Source: Coriobacteriaceae bacterium (GTDB lineage Bacteria > Actinomycetota > Coriobacteriia > Coriobacteriales > Coriobacteriaceae). Taken from it: 64,000 nucleotides of DNA. Position numbers and translations under genes: made by a program. Below the pieces are notes generated by a model. The model saw only the letters and a program-made list of their open reading frames with translations. It was not told the origin of the DNA and did not search any database. The stretch is taken from the NCBI GenBank assembly GCA_025992855.1, contig DAJPGB010000001.1, forward strand, positions 434,001-498,000. Reading direction: 5' to 3'. The stretch's first letter is position 1; every line of letters begins with the position of its first letter. This document shows, one piece after another, positions 1 to 11,336 of the stretch.

Positions 1-1
1 G

Positions 2-442
2 TCCAACGGGCAGATTCAGGCCGCGGCGCTTGCGACCAACGCGTTGCTCAACGATAAGATCGACCGCGTGGTGTATAACGTTCACGCCTATATCGACGAG
101 GATAGCAACATTCAGCACGATTCCTTCTTTGGCATGTTCCCCGCGCGCGGCCACCAGAGCGCCATTTTGACGTTCGTGTGGACCAAGAGCTCATCCAACG
201 CCACGAGTATCGACTGGAAGATGCGCATCGTGAGTATGGATGACACCATCGCCGAGCGCATTCAGAAGCAGGTGAACTCGGTGTCGTCGTTGATTGAGGA
301 TCCGGTGGTGAGCCAGACCAAGATTGACGAGGAAAAGGCCGAGCGTGACCTGGAGCATCGTCTGCATGGCCGCGAGATTTTCCGCGGCGGCAAGCCCGAT
401 CGCACACCGTCCGAACTGCTGGAACAGGACAAGAAAAAATAA
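2..442 (+). CDS. 3' end of an unrecognised protein (5' truncated by window)
   Basis: The reading frame is open from the first bases of the window and ends in TAA at 440-442, so this is the last ~146 codons of a gene that starts upstream. The tail is hydrophilic and charged, finishing with a lysine-rich end, and has no membrane segment. I see no motif I can name. A strong hairpin with a T run follows directly, so this gene probably ends its transcription unit here. A TTG at 44 could be read as a start but has no ribosome-binding site, and the frame continues upstream of it. Confidence 0.6.
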   Translation, partial: SNGQIQAAALATNALLNDKIDRVVYNVHAYIDEDSNIQHDSFFGMFPARGHQSAILTFVWTKSSSNATSIDWKMRIVSMDDTIAERIQKQVNSVSSLIEDPVVSQTKIDEEKAERDLEHRLHGREIFRGGKPDRTPSELLEQDKKK

Positions 443-448
443 GACGCC

Positions 449-488
449 ATCATCCCGCGTGAGCCAAGTGCCCCGCGGGATGATTTTT
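449..488 (+). terminator. Rho-independent terminator
   Basis: An 11-bp perfect stem (ATCATCCCGCG at 449-459 with its complement at 474-484) and a 14-nt loop are followed by a T run. It lies 7 nt after the stop of the truncated first gene. Its distal arm overlaps the start of the next inverted repeat. Confidence 0.75.
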
Positions 489-591
489 CTGGGACGGGGA
501 TGAAAAAATCATTCTGGCATGTACGCAGTTGGCGAGTAGTTAAAGTCCCGCTCTCAGAATGATTTTTTCATCCCCGTCCCAGAAAAATCAT
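480..591. repeat. 37-bp perfect inverted repeat with 38-nt spacer
   Basis: Positions 480-516 and 555-591 are exact reverse complements. The arms contain GGGACGGGGATG and A/T-rich ends. This is far longer than a terminator needs and resembles a small palindromic mobile or REP-like element. It sits between the first gene and carA. Confidence 0.8.
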
Positions 592-728
592 TATGCATAG
601 AAAGTCATAATTATCATTTCGTAAACATTTCGATGAAATTAACGCCATAAGGCATGCTTGCGGTTACAATACCGCGAGGCCTAACTACACACCTTTAAGC
701 CGGTCCTGTGAGACCGGGAAGGAGAATT
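592..728 (+). promoter_or_regulatory. carA leader and probable promoter region
   Basis: This 137-bp stretch is AT-richer than its surroundings. A possible -10 hexamer TACAAT lies at 665-670, but no convincing -35 is spaced correctly. An AAGGA ribosome-binding site at 719-723 precedes the carA ATG. I see no clear PyrR, ArgR or attenuator structure. Confidence 0.3.
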
Positions 729-2168
729 ATGGCGAACAACCATACCGCGGGCGCTGCCGCCCGCACCTTCGCGCCCAGCGAGCTTTGCCAGCGCATGCTG
801 GCCAAAACCAGCAAGGGCACCTGCGGTCCCTGCATCCTGTATCTTGAGGATGGGACCATTTTTTATGGACGTGCATGCGGCGCCGAGGGCACCGCGACCG
901 GCGAAGTCTGCTTCAACACCTCGCTCGAGGGCTACTTTGAGGTCATGACCGACCCGAGTTATGCCGGCCAAATCGTAACCATGACCTATCCGCAGATCGG
1001 CAACTACGGTATCGACGAGACCGACGTCCAGTCGGCCTTCCCCGGCGACGCCGTGCGCCCTGCGAGCGCTCCGGCTATGCGCGGCATGATCGTTCGCGAC
1101 ATGTGCGCCACGCCTTCTAACTGGCGCTCGGCCGTCAGCGTGCCGGAGTACCTGCGCGCTCACGGCATTGTCGCTATCGAGGGCGTCGACACCCGTGCCC
1201 TGGTGCGCCACCTGCGTGACAACGGCTCCAAGATGGGTATTATCTCGACCGAGATCTTTGACGTCGACGAGCTTGCCGAGCGTCTGGCCGCAGCGCCGAC
1301 GCTGGTGGGCGAGAATCTGGTCAAGACCGTGAGCTGCTCTGAGCCCCACGCTTTTGCCGCGAGCGATCTGCCCGCTACGCATGACTTTGCGCTTGCCCCA
1401 GCCGCTCCTGCCCGCCACAAAGTGGTCGCCTACGACTGCGGCGTCAAGCGCGGCATCCTGGAGGGTCTGGTTCGTGCCGGCTGCGACCTTACTGTCGTGC
1501 CGTGGGATACGCCCGCGAGTGAGGTGCTCGACATGAATCCCGACGGCGTCTTTTTATCCAACGGCCCCGGTGACCCCGATGCCGTGGTGGAGACCTACGA
1601 GCAGGTGCAGCAGCTGATCGGCAAGGTGCCGGTCTTTGGCATTTGCCTTGGTCACCAGATGATCAGCCTGGCGTGCGGCGCCCAAATGGAAAAGCTTAAA
1701 TTCGGTCACCGTGGCGGTAACCAGCCGGTTATGAACCTGGTGAGCCGTCGCGTGGAGATCACCGCGCAAAACCACGGCTTTGGCCTGCTGTTCCCCAGTC
1801 TGGGCAAACTGATTCCGGAGCTTCCCGGCGGCGAGACCGAGCATGCGGCCGATGGAGATCTGCGCGTCTGGGTGCGCCGCGGAATCGCGCCGGTCGTGAT
1901 GAACGAGCGCTTTGGCCGCATTCGCCTAACACATGTGAACCTCAACGACGGCACCGCCGAGGGCATCCAGCTGCTCGACGCCCCGTGCTTCTCGGTCCAG
2001 TATCACCCCGAGGCCTCGCCTGGCCCCACCGATGCCCACTATCTCTTTACCGCCTTTACGCGACTCATGGACGGCGAGGAGAACTACCTGGACATCGACA
2101 CCGCGAAGGACCGCCTGGCTGGCTGGAATTTCGCCGAGACCGCCGTGACTGAGACCGAGGAGAACTAA
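729..2168 (+). CDS. carA: Carbamoyl-phosphate synthase small (glutaminase) subunit
   Basis: CarA hydrolyses glutamine and passes ammonia to CarB for carbamoyl phosphate, the precursor of pyrimidines and arginine. The N-terminal CPSase small domain is followed by a class I glutamine amidotransferase domain. The nucleophile Cys is near residue 306 (GICLGHQ) and the catalytic His/Glu pair is near 426/428 (YHPEAS). At 479 residues it is about 100 longer than usual. There is an N-terminal extension of roughly 35 residues, and about 40 extra residues near 357-400 interrupt the normally continuous stretch before LTHVNLNDGT. I chose ATG 729 over an upstream in-frame start at 708 because AAGGA sits 5 nt before it. 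The stop is 1 nt from carB, so the two are co-transcribed. Confidence 0.96.
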   Translation: MANNHTAGAAARTFAPSELCQRMLAKTSKGTCGPCILYLEDGTIFYGRACGAEGTATGEVCFNTSLEGYFEVMTDPSYAGQIVTMTYPQIGNYGIDETDVQSAFPGDAVRPASAPAMRGMIVRDMCATPSNWRSAVSVPEYLRAHGIVAIEGVDTRALVRHLRDNGSKMGIISTEIFDVDELAERLAAAPTLVGENLVKTVSCSEPHAFAASDLPATHDFALAPAAPARHKVVAYDCGVKRGILEGLVRAGCDLTVVPWDTPASEVLDMNPDGVFLSNGPGDPDAVVETYEQVQQLIGKVPVFGICLGHQMISLACGAQMEKLKFGHRGGNQPVMNLVSRRVEITAQNHGFGLLFPSLGKLIPELPGGETEHAADGDLRVWVRRGIAPVVMNERFGRIRLTHVNLNDGTAEGIQLLDAPCFSVQYHPEASPGPTDAHYLFTAFTRLMDGEENYLDIDTAKDRLAGWNFAETAVTETEEN

Positions 2169-2169
2169 C

Positions 2170-5484
<3,315 letters not shown>

Positions 5485-5496
5485 ACTGACCTGTCC

Positions 5497-5584
5497 GGCC
5501 GGGGCGGGGGAGCCGAGTTTCCCCCTTCGCTCCGGCTGCAAGCAGAGTCGCTCAGGGGGAAAACTCGGCCCCTCCCGCCCCGGC
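5497..5584. repeat. GC-rich imperfect palindrome downstream of carB
   Basis: About 30-bp arms (5497-5526 and 5554-5584) pair with few mismatches around a ~27-nt loop. It begins 12 nt after the carB stop and may act as its transcription end or RNA-stabilising structure. There is no T run, so intrinsic termination is uncertain. Confidence 0.65.
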
Positions 5585-5658
5585 CTGCGGTAACTCGGTT
5601 GCGCCGTGTGCTGCAGAAGGGGCTTTGCGCGATGACTAGGGCTGAATAAAAAGTGAGT

Positions 5659-5694
5659 GTGGGATCCGCCGTTCGTTCGAACGGCGGATCCCAC
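5659..5694. repeat. 17-bp perfect hairpin with 2-nt loop
   Basis: The arm GTGGGATCCGCCGTTCG at 5659-5675 and its exact complement at 5678-5694 make a nearly continuous palindrome. It is flanked by an A-rich stretch upstream and AT-rich sequence downstream, so it could terminate in either direction. Confidence 0.7.
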
Positions 5695-5735
5695 GTTAAT
5701 ATTTCAGCCAACGTACGTCATGGCAATTCCCGGTA

Positions 5736-5840
5736 GGTCCCCGGGTGCCCCGCGGCGGGCTGGGTTTATTGTCTGAGCGACTTTGCGAAGCAAGGGGAGC
5801 GAAGATAAAAACCCAGCCCGCCGCGGGGCACCCGGGGACC
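5736..5840. repeat. 32-bp inverted repeat with ~41-nt spacer
   Basis: Positions 5736-5767 are the exact complement of 5809-5840. The arms are extremely GC-rich (GGTGCCCCGCGGCGGGC core). This is the third palindrome in a row between carB and purE. Its loop carries GCGAAGCAAGGGGAGCGAAG-type sequence. Confidence 0.75.
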
Positions 5841-5857
5841 GCAGGGACGGGAGCAGC

Positions 5858-5863
5858 TATACT
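5858..5863 (+). promoter_or_regulatory. Possible -10 box of purE
   Basis: TATACT lies 64 nt upstream of the purE start, directly after the last palindrome. A -35 element is not evident. No purine riboswitch fold is apparent in the leader. Confidence 0.25.
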
Positions 5864-5926
5864 ACTCTCAGTAGTTAAGGGTCGCGGATTCGCCGCGTCA
5901 CCGCTCTCAACAGGAGGTCTTTGTTT

Positions 5927-6391
5927 ATGGCAGATCAAAAGCCGGTCGTCGGGATCATCATGGGTTCCAAGTCCGATCTGGGCGTTATGGAAGGCTGCAC
6001 CGCCGAGCTCGAGGCGCTTGGTGTGCCCTATGAGCTCGTCATTGCGAGTGCACACCGCACGCCGGCGAAGGTCCACGAGTGGGCCTCGACTGCCGCCGAT
6101 CGCGGTATCAAAGTGATTATCGCCGCCGCCGGCAAGGCCGCTCACCTGGGTGGTGTCGTGGCTGCCTTTACGCCGCTGCCGGTCATCGGCGTGCCTATGA
6201 AGACGAGTGACCTGGGCGGCATGGATTCGCTGCTGTCGATGGTGCAGATGCCTTCGGGCGTGCCCGTGGCCTGCGTTGCCATCAACGGCGCCAAGAACGC
6301 CGCCATCTACGCCACGCAGATTCTGGGCGCTTGCGACCCCGAGTACCGCAAGGTTATCGAGAAGATGAAGCAGGAGATGGCCGACGCCTAG
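5927..6391 (+). CDS. purE: N5-carboxyaminoimidazole ribonucleotide mutase
   Basis: Class I PurE moves the carboxyl group of N5-CAIR to give CAIR in purine synthesis. The 154-residue length fits the family. Visible motifs are VGIIMGSKSDL near the N-terminus, SAHRTP, and the glycine-rich AAGKAAHLGG segment that holds the substrate. AGGAGG at 5912-5917 is correctly spaced for ATG 5927, so an in-frame TTG at 5921 is unlikely. purK is not in the window. The sortase gene follows 35 nt downstream on the same strand. Confidence 0.93.
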   Translation: MADQKPVVGIIMGSKSDLGVMEGCTAELEALGVPYELVIASAHRTPAKVHEWASTAADRGIKVIIAAAGKAAHLGGVVAAFTPLPVIGVPMKTSDLGGMDSLLSMVQMPSGVPVACVAINGAKNAAIYATQILGACDPEYRKVIEKMKQEMADA

Positions 6392-6426
6392 GCGTTCCGC
6401 CGTTTCACCGCAGTATAAGGAGAGCC

Positions 6427-7425
6427 ATGTCCGACTATCAGGGAAAACGTTTTTCGGCTTCTCAGATTCCCGATCCGTCGAAGCCGGGTGCTGCCCATGC
6501 GGCGCAGCAGGGTCGGACATCCTCTTCTCAGCAGCCGCGTGCACCGCGCCCCGTGACACCGGCGAAGCATTGCCGCCCGGATACGCCGGCTGCGTATCGC
6601 CCCTCGTCATACAGCACGGCCAAGAAGCCGCCCCGGTCTTCATCGCACGCCGCGCCGTCGGATTACGTCGAGCCGCTACGCAAGAAGCGCCGCTCCGTCA
6701 TCCCCATCCTGCTCATCATCATCGGCATCGGCTTGATTGTTGCCGCCGCTGCCATCTTTATCAATGCGCAGATTGGCTACAAACAGGCGAGCGAGTCGTA
6801 TCAAAAGATCGAAAAGCAATATGTGAGCGACAAGGACGCCAGCGGCGTTCCGATTATCGACTTTGATGCGCTTGCTCAGACAAATCCTGAGGTCGTTGGC
6901 TGGATTTACGCACCGGGTACCAATATCAACTACCCCGTGGTGCAGACCAACAACAACTCCAAGTACCTCAATACGCTGTTTGATGGCACATCTAATGCGT
7001 CCGGCGCTATCTTCTTGGATAGCGACGATACCGCGCCGGGCATGGTCGACCAGCAGACCACGATCTACGGTCACCATATGAACGACGGGTCGATGTTCAA
7101 CGTGATTTCGGACACCACTGATCAGGCGACGTTCGATAGCATCGAGTTTGTGTATTACATCACACGGGATGCTACGTATAAGCTGCGACCACTGGCGACC
7201 AAGGTGGTCGAGGACACGTATGCCAAGGCGCGCACGACCAATTTTGAGGGCGACGATGGGCTCAAGAACTACCTGTCCGAGATGCTCGACGGTGCCTCTG
7301 CCGTGGCGAGCGATGCCACCGATCGTGCCGCTTCGGCAACTAAGGTTGTAACGCTCGTGACCTGCCGTTCGCTGTCGCTGAGCAACACGCGCGCCGTCAT
7401 GGTGCTCACGCCGGTCGAGGAATAG
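6427..7425 (+). CDS. srtB: Class B sortase
   Basis: A membrane-anchored cysteine transpeptidase that attaches secreted proteins to the cell wall or builds pili. The first ~85 residues are proline/serine-rich and cytoplasmic, one membrane helix spans ~88-112, and the catalytic domain is outside. The catalytic His is in YGHHM (near residue 216), Cys in TLVTCRS (near 313) and Arg in NTRAV (near 322). The TIYGHHMNDGSMF motif is typical of sortase B. AAGGAG precedes ATG 6427. At 332 residues it is longer than many SrtB proteins because of the cytoplasmic tail. Its substrate is not adjacent, but candidate LAxTG proteins lie 14 kb downstream. Confidence 0.88.
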   Translation: MSDYQGKRFSASQIPDPSKPGAAHAAQQGRTSSSQQPRAPRPVTPAKHCRPDTPAAYRPSSYSTAKKPPRSSSHAAPSDYVEPLRKKRRSVIPILLIIIGIGLIVAAAAIFINAQIGYKQASESYQKIEKQYVSDKDASGVPIIDFDALAQTNPEVVGWIYAPGTNINYPVVQTNNNSKYLNTLFDGTSNASGAIFLDSDDTAPGMVDQQTTIYGHHMNDGSMFNVISDTTDQATFDSIEFVYYITRDATYKLRPLATKVVEDTYAKARTTNFEGDDGLKNYLSEMLDGASAVASDATDRAASATKVVTLVTCRSLSLSNTRAVMVLTPVEE

Positions 7426-7458
7426 ATTATGGGCTACTCAATGACGGTGAAAGGAGAA

Positions 7459-7878
7459 ATGATGCTTGAGAACGGCAAATCGATGCCTTCGGTTGATGCT
7501 TGGCTGCGCGAAGCCAAGGCCGATGTTTCGGCGGCTGATTGTGGGATGTACCTGACACACAACGGCGTGGTGCGCGCGACGCCCAAGGCCGAAGTGCGCG
7601 GAGTCGAGACCGATGGCGTGGCGCCAGGCCACAAGGTGGGCGGCATGGTGTTTGGCTTCGATGCCGAAAAGGTGCAGGCCGCTATCGAGGCGACGCGCAC
7701 GATGCCGGGTATCGGCTATGTGCGCGTGTGGCTGGCGAGCGGCGAGCTTACCGTGGGCGACGACATCATGCTCGTGCTCATTGGCGGAGACATTCGCCCG
7801 CATGTGGTCGATGCGCTGCAGTCGCTCGTCGGCACCATCAAGAACGAGTGCGTGAGCGAGGTCGAGCGCGAGGCGTAA
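7459..7878 (+). CDS. MoaE-like molybdopterin synthase catalytic-subunit homologue
   Basis: About 139 residues. The segment IEATRTMPGIGYVRVWLASGELTVGDDIMLVLIGGD matches the MoaE pattern, in which a conserved RIGxLxVGD block lies before the active-site lysine region. The usual HRKEAF block reads IRPHVVDAL here, so key residues differ and molybdopterin synthase activity is uncertain. AAGGAG at 7451-7456 favours ATG 7459 or 7462. An upstream ATG at 7429 with GAGGA is an alternative that adds 10 residues. It follows the sortase closely and may be co-transcribed. No other moa genes are in the window. Confidence 0.6.
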   Translation: MMLENGKSMPSVDAWLREAKADVSAADCGMYLTHNGVVRATPKAEVRGVETDGVAPGHKVGGMVFGFDAEKVQAAIEATRTMPGIGYVRVWLASGELTVGDDIMLVLIGGDIRPHVVDALQSLVGTIKNECVSEVEREA

Positions 7879-7911
7879 GGCCTCGTCGGCAATCCGAGTC
7901 TGTCTATAGCG

Positions 7912-7952
7912 AAAGCCCGCCGGCAGTTCATGTAGATCTGCCAGCGGGCTTT
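7912..7952. terminator. Bidirectional hairpin terminator
   Basis: AAAGCCCGCCGGCAG at 7912-7926 pairs imperfectly with CTGCCAGCGGGCTTT at 7938-7952, giving an A/T-flanked stem between two convergent genes. It probably ends transcription from both sides. Confidence 0.65.
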
Positions 7953-7984
7953 GATGTGTTGGAGCTATTTTGCTCTGGCGTTTG

Positions 7985-9214
7985 CTACACGCGTGTGGCG
8001 TCCTTGGGGCTCATGGTCATACTCTGAAAACGGTTCTCCATATATTCGTTATCGAAATGCTTGTCATAGAACTGTGCGACGGGAATATTTCGAACGGTTC
8101 CGTTGACGCGCTGATACCAATAGTCGAGCGATTGCAACGTCATGACGCCGTCGATCAACATGACGGCGGTCAGGATGACGGTAGCAGAGTAGCGGCGTTT
8201 CCATGGAATCATATTGATGAGCTTAAGCAGGCGCGGCAGCAAGACCTTGATCCAGATGAGGCCACCCAGGCCCCACATGCAGGCAAACGGCGTGCATGTG
8301 CGTCCCCCGGTCAATACCGCGATGGGATCGGGCATGCCGAATAGCCTAATGTGTGAATAGCTCCACGACACCACGTCAAATGAGGTCTGCATAAACCAGC
8401 CTACAAACACCTCGAAAGCGCCGCCGATCAGGGCACTTACCAGGAAAATGATCAGAGAATTCTTTTTATAGAAGCGGTTGAGCGCCATGGTCATGAGCAC
8501 CGCGCCAAATCCGTAGATGGGGCTAAAGGGGCCAAATAGCATACCGGCACGGTCCTGATAGACGCCGGGATCGACGACGACCATATGCCAGACTTCCTCG
8601 AGAATGAGACCTAACACGCTGCAGACGAAGAATACCCAGAACAGGTTGAAGTAGTTGAGCTTGATGTAGCCCTCGCCGGTTTCGTCGCGGCCGAGCATCC
8701 CCTCGGCGGCGGCATCGCGGTCGAGCATCTCTTGCAGACGGCGCTGCAGTTCGCGCTCCTGGCGTAGCGTGGGGTCGACGGTGGCCGACAGCGCAATGAG
8801 GATGACAAGCTGGACGGCGGGGCGCAGCAGGAAGGGTCCGATGCCCTGGAGCATCACGTCAACTAAAAGCTCCACGACGGTAAATGCGATGAGGACGTAA
8901 GACAGGCGGGCGGCATTGCGCCGCTGGTCCTTGATGAGGTCCAGGCCAAAGACGATCAAGATGATCGCGCTTGCCGCCGAGAGCATAATGCCGGCGACGA
9001 TAAGGCCAACCGCGACTAGGGTGTTATCACCGAGCTTAGCGGCGACGTTGCCGTTAATGAGTGCGGTGATGACCTGCCACATGAAGACGGCGACTGACGG
9101 GAGCGTGCCCACGCCAGATAGGGTGCACAGGACTGCGTAGACCTTGATGATAAGGGGGATCTTCTTGGCCTCCGTGGTGCTGGGGACACTGGGGTCGAGT
9201 TGATTTCGATCCAT
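7985..9214 (-). CDS. CmpB-type (putative ABC transporter type IV) membrane protein
   Basis: A 409-residue polytopic membrane protein. The C-terminal half (from about residue 200) matches the ABC_trans_CmpB family: YFNLFWVFFVCSVLGLILEE, then LFGPFSPIYGFGAVL, then a conserved VFVGWFMQ helix. The N-terminal half adds about four further helices and a charged cytoplasmic segment. The family is annotated as a putative ABC permease, but no ATPase partner adjoins this gene and the substrate is unknown. It is convergent with the MoaE-like gene and divergent from purF. Confidence 0.7.
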   Translation of the reverse strand: MDRNQLDPSVPSTTEAKKIPLIIKVYAVLCTLSGVGTLPSVAVFMWQVITALINGNVAAKLGDNTLVAVGLIVAGIMLSAASAIILIVFGLDLIKDQRRNAARLSYVLIAFTVVELLVDVMLQGIGPFLLRPAVQLVILIALSATVDPTLRQERELQRRLQEMLDRDAAAEGMLGRDETGEGYIKLNYFNLFWVFFVCSVLGLILEEVWHMVVVDPGVYQDRAGMLFGPFSPIYGFGAVLMTMALNRFYKKNSLIIFLVSALIGGAFEVFVGWFMQTSFDVVSWSYSHIRLFGMPDPIAVLTGGRTCTPFACMWGLGGLIWIKVLLPRLLKLINMIPWKRRYSATVILTAVMLIDGVMTLQSLDYWYQRVNGTVRNIPVAQFYDKHFDNEYMENRFQSMTMSPKDATRV

Positions 9215-9462
9215 ACGCTACCTTTCTCGTCTTGTAGTAGCCTACAAGGATACGCCGACGACCAGCTAAAAGACAGGACGAACGTCCCAATTGCAACAAT
9301 GCAAGCCCTAACGGCGGGCGAGACACGTCGCAACGAAAGCATGCGGGATCGTCGGCCCCGAGGCGGTTGCCAAATAAAATGTTTGGCTGCAAAACGGATT
9401 ATAAGCTCGGTGGGCTTTTAAAAAGCGCTGTTCATGCGCGGGAGTGCTTGTCTTGCCGTGCG

Positions 9463-9468
9463 TATAAT
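9463..9468 (+). promoter_or_regulatory. Probable -10 box of purF
   Basis: A perfect TATAAT lies 41 nt before the purF start, with TG just upstream, partly resembling an extended -10. The expected -35 position carries no consensus hexamer. The 295-bp region 9215-9509 between the divergent genes otherwise shows nothing recognisable. Confidence 0.4.
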
Positions 9469-9509
9469 AGGGCAGGTAACGCCAAATAACGAGGCTCTGA
9501 GGGGATGCC

Positions 9510-11180
9510 ATGTCTCAAGAAACCATCCACGCGGCCGAGCGTGCCGCGGGACAGGTGAACACCATGTCGACGTATGATCCGGACTCCGACCAGCTGCATG
9601 AGGAATGTGGCATTTTCGGCGTATGGGCGCCCGATCGCGACGTGGCTCGACTGACGTACTTTGGCCTGCGTGCGCTGCAGCACCGCGGCCAGGAATCGGC
9701 GGGAATCGCCGTGGGTGACGGCGGCACGGTTATGGTCCGCAAGGACCTGGGCCTGCTCGACCGCGTGTTCTCAAACGCCGACCTGTCGACGCTCTCCGGC
9801 CAGCTGGCCGTGGGCCATGTGCGCTACGGCACTGCCGGTGCCAAGAGCTGGGAAGCCTCTCAGCCGCATCTTTCTACCATCAACAGCGTCATTATCGCGC
9901 TTGCTCACAACGGCACCCTCGTCAACACCGACGAGCTGCGCCGCCAGCTGATCGAGCTGGGCGTGCCATTCCTCTCCAATTCGGATTCCGAGGTCGCGAC
10001 CAAACTCATCGGCTACTTTACCCAGCGTACGGGCCATCTGCGCGAGGGCATTCGCAAGACCATGGAGCTCGTGCGCGGCGGCTACGCCATGACGCTCATC
10101 AACGAGCAGGCGCTCTACGCATTCCGCGATCCGCACGGCATTCGCCCGCTCGTGCTGGGCAAGCTGGTGGACGAGGGTTTGGACCAGGCCGATGCCGCAG
10201 CCGTTTCGCAGCTGCCGTCGCAGGACGGCGCCGCGACGGTCGACTCCGCCGTCCGTGTCACGCGCGCCGGCGGCTGGGTCGTTGCTTCCGAGACCTGTGC
10301 ACTCGACATCGTGGGTGCCGAGTATGTCCGCGACGTCCGCCCCGGTGAGATCTTGCGCATCAGCGCCGAGGGCCTGGTATCCGAGCAGGGCGTGCCTGCA
10401 GCCGAAGAGCCCGCCAACTGCATCTTTGAGCAGGTCTACTTTGCCCGCCCCGACTCCATCATGAACGGCAAGAGCGTCTATGCCTGCCGTTACGACATGG
10501 GTCGTCAGCTGGCACATGAGGAGCCCGTCGAGGCCGACCTGGTCATCGGCGTGCCCGACTCCGGCCTGCCGCCCGCGGAGGGTTATTCGCACGAGAGCGG
10601 CATTCCCTTTGGCGAGGGCCTCATCAAGAATCGCTATGTGGGCCGTACGTTTATCGAGCCCACGCAGGAGCTGCGCGCCATGGGCGTGCGTATGAAACTC
10701 AACCCGCTGCGCGACAACATCGAGGGCAAGCGCCTGGTCGTCATCGACGACTCCATCGTGCGCGGCACCACCATGGTGCAGCTCGTCAAGATGCTACGCA
10801 ACGCTGGCGCCAAGGAGATTCATATCCGCATCAACTCGCCCGAGGTCATCTGGCCGTGCTTCTACGGCATCGATACCGACGTGCAGTCGCAGCTTATCAG
10901 CGCCAACAAGACGGTCGACGAGATTTGCGAGTATATCGGTGCCGATTCGCTGGCCTTCCTTTCGGTCGAGGGCCTGCTGAAGGTCATGCCCAAGGGCGGC
11001 TACTGCGATGCGTGCTTTACCGGCCGCTACCCCGTGGCGATTCCCGAGAGCTTTGGCCGCGATAAGTTTATGGAGGGCTTTAAGCCCCGCAACCTGGATA
11101 AGCCGCTGCACTTTGACGACGACGCCGTGGTCGAGAAATACGACGACCGCAGCTGGGAAGAGGAGCACGGCGAGGCCTAA
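9510..11180 (+). CDS. purF: Amidophosphoribosyltransferase
   Basis: PurF makes phosphoribosylamine from PRPP and glutamine, the committed step of purine synthesis. The N-terminal nucleophile Cys is residue 33 (EECGIFG), implying a propeptide of about 32 residues. The PRPP loop VVIDDSIVRGTTM is in the C-terminal half. Four cysteines in the Bacillus-type arrangement (ETCALD, WPCFYG, GYCDACF) indicate an oxygen-labile [4Fe-4S] cluster, as expected for an anaerobe. At 556 residues it is longer than the ~480-500 norm, with an extra loop near 225-250. GAGGGGA precedes ATG 9510, and an internal ATG at 9564 is also possible. Confidence 0.95.
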   Translation: MSQETIHAAERAAGQVNTMSTYDPDSDQLHEECGIFGVWAPDRDVARLTYFGLRALQHRGQESAGIAVGDGGTVMVRKDLGLLDRVFSNADLSTLSGQLAVGHVRYGTAGAKSWEASQPHLSTINSVIIALAHNGTLVNTDELRRQLIELGVPFLSNSDSEVATKLIGYFTQRTGHLREGIRKTMELVRGGYAMTLINEQALYAFRDPHGIRPLVLGKLVDEGLDQADAAAVSQLPSQDGAATVDSAVRVTRAGGWVVASETCALDIVGAEYVRDVRPGEILRISAEGLVSEQGVPAAEEPANCIFEQVYFARPDSIMNGKSVYACRYDMGRQLAHEEPVEADLVIGVPDSGLPPAEGYSHESGIPFGEGLIKNRYVGRTFIEPTQELRAMGVRMKLNPLRDNIEGKRLVVIDDSIVRGTTMVQLVKMLRNAGAKEIHIRINSPEVIWPCFYGIDTDVQSQLISANKTVDEICEYIGADSLAFLSVEGLLKVMPKGGYCDACFTGRYPVAIPESFGRDKFMEGFKPRNLDKPLHFDDDAVVEKYDDRSWEEEHGEA

Positions 11181-11191
11181 AGCCTGCCATG

Positions 11192-11268
11192 TAGGGACAG
11201 GTTTATTCTGGTAGGTTTTACCTGCTGTTTTGTTGATATGACGGCGTGTGCTGTTATGGCACACGCCG
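11192..11268. repeat. Solo GGGACAGGTTTATT repeat plus a hairpin
   Basis: Positions 11192-11220 (TAGGGACAGGTTTATTCTGG then TAGGTTTTA) match the left arm of the element at 33697-33891 with about two changes. It looks like a single arm of that family. A separate 10-bp perfect hairpin (11242-11251 with 11259-11268) follows before purM. Confidence 0.6.
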
Positions 11269-11336
11269 AAATGAACGCAACTATGAGCACCGTTTGGCGC
11301 CCGCGCGGCGGACGGTAGTGGGAGAGGAAGGCTCAG

